Assembly (NCBI GenBank): GCA_937129725.1
Contig: CAKZNR010000108.1
Coordinates: 1-34,485, forward strand
DNA: 34,485 nucleotides
Origin: an uncultured Cellvibrionales bacterium
GTDB lineage: Bacteria; Pseudomonadota; Gammaproteobacteria; Pseudomonadales; GM7GCV1
Direction of reading: 5' to 3'
Shown: positions 32,285 through 34,485 of the stretch, piece by piece
Layout: each line of letters starts with the position of its first letter
How positions within the stretch are numbered: position 1 is the stretch's first letter
Notes under the pieces: generated by a model
What the model was told of the DNA's origin: nothing
Databases searched by the model: none
Seen by the model: only the letters and a program-made list of their open reading frames with translations
Translations under genes and position numbers: made by a program

Positions 32285-33727
32285 CTAGAAACCGAACGGG
32301 TTCTTCTTCGGAGTGAAATCTGGTGAAGGGTTGCCGCCGCCCCCGGACGGTGGCAGACCTGTTCCGCCAGCGCCGCCCTGCATCTGGTTCGCCGCCTGCA
32401 TCATGCGTTTTTTACCCTTGGCAGAACCCATCTTTTTCATCATTTTTTGCATCTGTTTGTGCTGTTTTATCAAACGGTTCAGGTCTTGCAGGCTGGTTCC
32501 CGAGCCCTGGGTAATTCTGCGCTTTCGCGACCCGTTCAAAATATCGGGGTTTTGTCGCTCTTTGGGTGTCATGGAACCGATAATGGCCTCCATACGCCGC
32601 ATCTGACCCTGCACATCCTTTTGTTCCATGGCCTGAGCCATGCCGCCCCCCATACCTGGCAGCTTGTCCATCAGGGCGCCCATGCCCCCCATATTGCGCA
32701 TCTGCACAAACTGGTCGCGCATGTCTTCAAGATCAAACCCCTTGCCTTTGCTCCGGGTAATCTTGCGCGCCAGTTTTTCGCTTTTGTCCTTGTCGACCTT
32801 GCGCTCAATTTCCTCGACCAGCGACATCATGTCGCCCATACCGAGAATACGGGACACAATCCGGTCCGGATGGAAGGGTTCCAGAGCGTCGGTTTTCTCG
32901 CCGGTACCGATAAACTTGATGGGCACACCCGTGACCTGGCGCGCCGAAAGGGCCGCGCCGCCGCGCGCATCGCCATCGGCCTTGGTCAGTACGATGCCGG
33001 TCAACTGCAATTTCTCGCCAAAGGCCCGCGCTGTATTGGCCGCATCCTGGCCCGTCATCGCGTCAACCACGAAGAGGGTTTCTGCTGGCTGCAAAACCGA
33101 CTGCAGGCCACTGATTTCCTGCATCATTTGTTCATCAATCGCCAATCGACCAGCCGTATCGACAATCACCAGATCATGAAACTGCCGCTTGGCATGCTCA
33201 ATGGCCGCGTTGGCAATATCGAGCGGTTTTTGTTCGGCAGAACTGGGATAAAAGTCCACGCCAACTTCACCAGCGAGAGTTTCCAGCTGTTTGATCGCCG
33301 CCGGGCGGTATATATCAGCGGAAACCAGCAGAACCTTTTTCTTCTGGCGTTCGCGCAGATAACGGGCAAGTTTTGCTGTGCTGGTGGTTTTACCAACACC
33401 CTGTAAACCCGCCATCAACACCACAACCGGAGGACGGGCTGCGAGGTTCAGCCCTTGGGATTCGCCGCCTATTGCTTCTGTCAGTTCGGACTGAACGATT
33501 TTCAGGAACTGCTGGCCGGGAGACAAACTGCTACTGACTTCCTGCCCCACGGCGCGCTCGCGCACCCGCTCGACAAAATCCTTTACTACCGGAAGCGCAA
33601 CATCGGCCTCCAGCAGAGACATTCGCACCTCGCGAAGGGTGTCACGAATGTTTTCCTCGGTCAGTCTGGACTGACCGGAGATCTTTTTCAGGGTGGCGGA
33701 AAGGCGTTCCTGAAGGTTGTCAAACAT
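32285..33727 (-). CDS. ffh: Signal recognition particle protein Ffh
   Basis: SRP54 homologue that, with 4.5S RNA, delivers inner-membrane proteins to FtsY. The 480 residues from ATG 33727 comprise the N domain (1-90), the GTPase G domain with GLQGVGKTTSTAKLA (P-loop), DTAGRLAIDEQMM and LTKADGDARGG, and the methionine-rich M domain ending in a Gly/Pro-rich tail. RNA binding is in GSRKRRITQGSGTS. The next upstream in-frame ATG (33787) adds 20 unconserved residues. It diverges from the ypjD-like gene, the usual arrangement. Confidence 0.97.
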   Translation of the reverse strand: MFDNLQERLSATLKKISGQSRLTEENIRDTLREVRMSLLEADVALPVVKDFVERVRERAVGQEVSSSLSPGQQFLKIVQSELTEAIGGESQGLNLAARPPVVVLMAGLQGVGKTTSTAKLARYLRERQKKKVLLVSADIYRPAAIKQLETLAGEVGVDFYPSSAEQKPLDIANAAIEHAKRQFHDLVIVDTAGRLAIDEQMMQEISGLQSVLQPAETLFVVDAMTGQDAANTARAFGEKLQLTGIVLTKADGDARGGAALSARQVTGVPIKFIGTGEKTDALEPFHPDRIVSRILGMGDMMSLVEEIERKVDKDKSEKLARKITRSKGKGFDLEDMRDQFVQMRNMGGMGALMDKLPGMGGGMAQAMEQKDVQGQMRRMEAIIGSMTPKERQNPDILNGSRKRRITQGSGTSLQDLNRLIKQHKQMQKMMKKMGSAKGKKRMMQAANQMQGGAGGTGLPPSGGGGNPSPDFTPKKNPFGF

Positions 33728-33906
33728 GGGCAAGATGGCTGGTTCAAAGGGGTGCGGAGTATAACCAATGCGCTGACTATCATCCATGCGGCAACCGGCA
33801 GGTCATATATCTAAATCACGGCCCAACCGGTCAACTGTCCCAAGGTCGGCATGCAAATCTCATTCGACTTGTGACACACTATTCCTTTCGCTCCGGAGCT
33901 GCGTCT

Positions 33907-34485
33907 TTGTTGCCCGTTAGTTTCAGTTTGATCATTCTGTTTCTGTACGCCGGTGCCTGGCTGCGCCTGCACCTTGCCCTGCGCAATGACACCCGAATCA
34001 ATGCCAATATGCAGATGCTTTTGGCAGGGCTTGGCGGGCTGGGTCAAACCCTACTGGCCTGGAGCAGTATGTCAGTTGAAACCGGAGTTGATTTTAGCCT
34101 GTTCAAAGTGCTGTCTCTGATTGCTGGCTTGACGGTGGCCGCGGTGGCCTTCAGCTCCAGGCGAACCGCGGTTCAGCCGGTACAGCTGATATTCATACCC
34201 CTGGCCGCCCTGATGCTTGCAGGCGAATTGATGAACGCCGGCAGTGCAACTCCGCTGGCTTTGTCTGCGGGCACTGCAACTCATGTGCTGCTATCACTGG
34301 TTGCCTTTGGCATCTTCACCCTGGCCACCGTGTTGGCACTGTTGTTGGGTTATGCCGAGAGCCGTCTGAAACATCACCGCGTAACCTCGCTGGTGCGACA
34401 CATTCCACCCATCGAGGCGCTGGAATCCTTTATCTTCGAGCTGCTTACCCTTGGCAGCCTGCTGCTGGCCGGCTCGGTATTTTCC
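33907..34485 (+). CDS. ypjD: YpjD/CcsA-like inner-membrane protein (3' end outside window)
   Basis: The first 193 residues of a multi-helix membrane protein of the cytochrome c assembly (CcsA/YpjD) family; no stop before the right edge. Hydrophobic segments lie around residues 3-20, 39-56, 68-84, 94-110, 122-146 and 175-193. The block HVLLSLVAFGIFTLATVLAL followed by PPIEALESFIFELLTLG matches YpjD proteins, usually found divergent from ffh as here. The start is TTG at 33907 with GGAG at 33895-33898, 8 bases upstream; an in-frame GTG at 33871 without a ribosome site is the alternative. YpjD's exact role is unsettled. Confidence 0.85.
   Translation, partial: MLPVSFSLIILFLYAGAWLRLHLALRNDTRINANMQMLLAGLGGLGQTLLAWSSMSVETGVDFSLFKVLSLIAGLTVAAVAFSSRRTAVQPVQLIFIPLAALMLAGELMNAGSATPLALSAGTATHVLLSLVAFGIFTLATVLALLLGYAESRLKHHRVTSLVRHIPPIEALESFIFELLTLGSLLLAGSVFS

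Overview
The window is dense chromosomal DNA (roughly mid-50s % G+C, judged by eye) from a gammaproteobacterium. Two gene orders are typical of Pseudomonas-type gammaproteobacteria: ypjD/ffh/rpsP-rimM-trmD-rplS followed by xerD-dsbC-hom-thrC-recJ, and trpG-trpD-trpC next to crp/vfr and an osmC-like gene. A PQQ dehydrogenase and glucosylglycerate genes would suit a marine, Cellvibrionales-like aerobe, but that placement is inference. I saw no tRNA, rRNA, CRISPR array, insertion sequence or phage gene, and no gene-free stretch over 300 bases.

Layout. 1-763: 3' end of an RND efflux pump gene. 845-3795 (+): tightly packed moaA, a MocA/MobA-like nucleotidyltransferase, an unknown secreted protein and a MarR regulator. 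3786-6101 (-): secreted cytochrome c-PQQ dehydrogenase; 6159-6980 (-): PHP phosphoesterase; 7056-7607 (+): exported glutathione peroxidase; 7666-8844 (-): SCPx-type thiolase. 8883-14584 (-): a five-gene unit that appears to encode both synthesis and recycling of the compatible solute glucosylglycerate (GT81 synthase, HAD phosphatase, GH13_18 phosphorylase, GLYK-type glycerate kinase), headed by a LigC-like dehydrogenase. It diverges from pyruvate kinase (14703-16136), whose pathway shares 3-phosphoglycerate. 16133-17065 (-): secreted S1/P1 nuclease.

17096-19273 holds two gene remnants. An orphan C-terminal piece of the error-prone polymerase DnaE2/ImuC lies one codon downstream of osmC and in the same frame. 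On the other side of osmC is a crp/vfr copy that has lost about 124 internal codons between two matching Arg-Glu-Met sites and carries a 13-bp tandem duplication near its 5' end. An intact but divergent crp paralog follows immediately.

19270-27792 (-): trpE-trpG-trpD-trpC, recJ, thrC and hom, with many start/stop overlaps. 27916-30024 (-): dsbC (predicted lipoprotein), xerD and a short META-like protein. 30167-33727 (-): rplS, trmD, rimM, rpsP and ffh. 33907-end (+): the 5' part of a ypjD/CcsA-like membrane protein gene. The points most worth checking are the self-contained glucosylglycerate cycle with its unexpected dehydrogenase and the two remnants around osmC.
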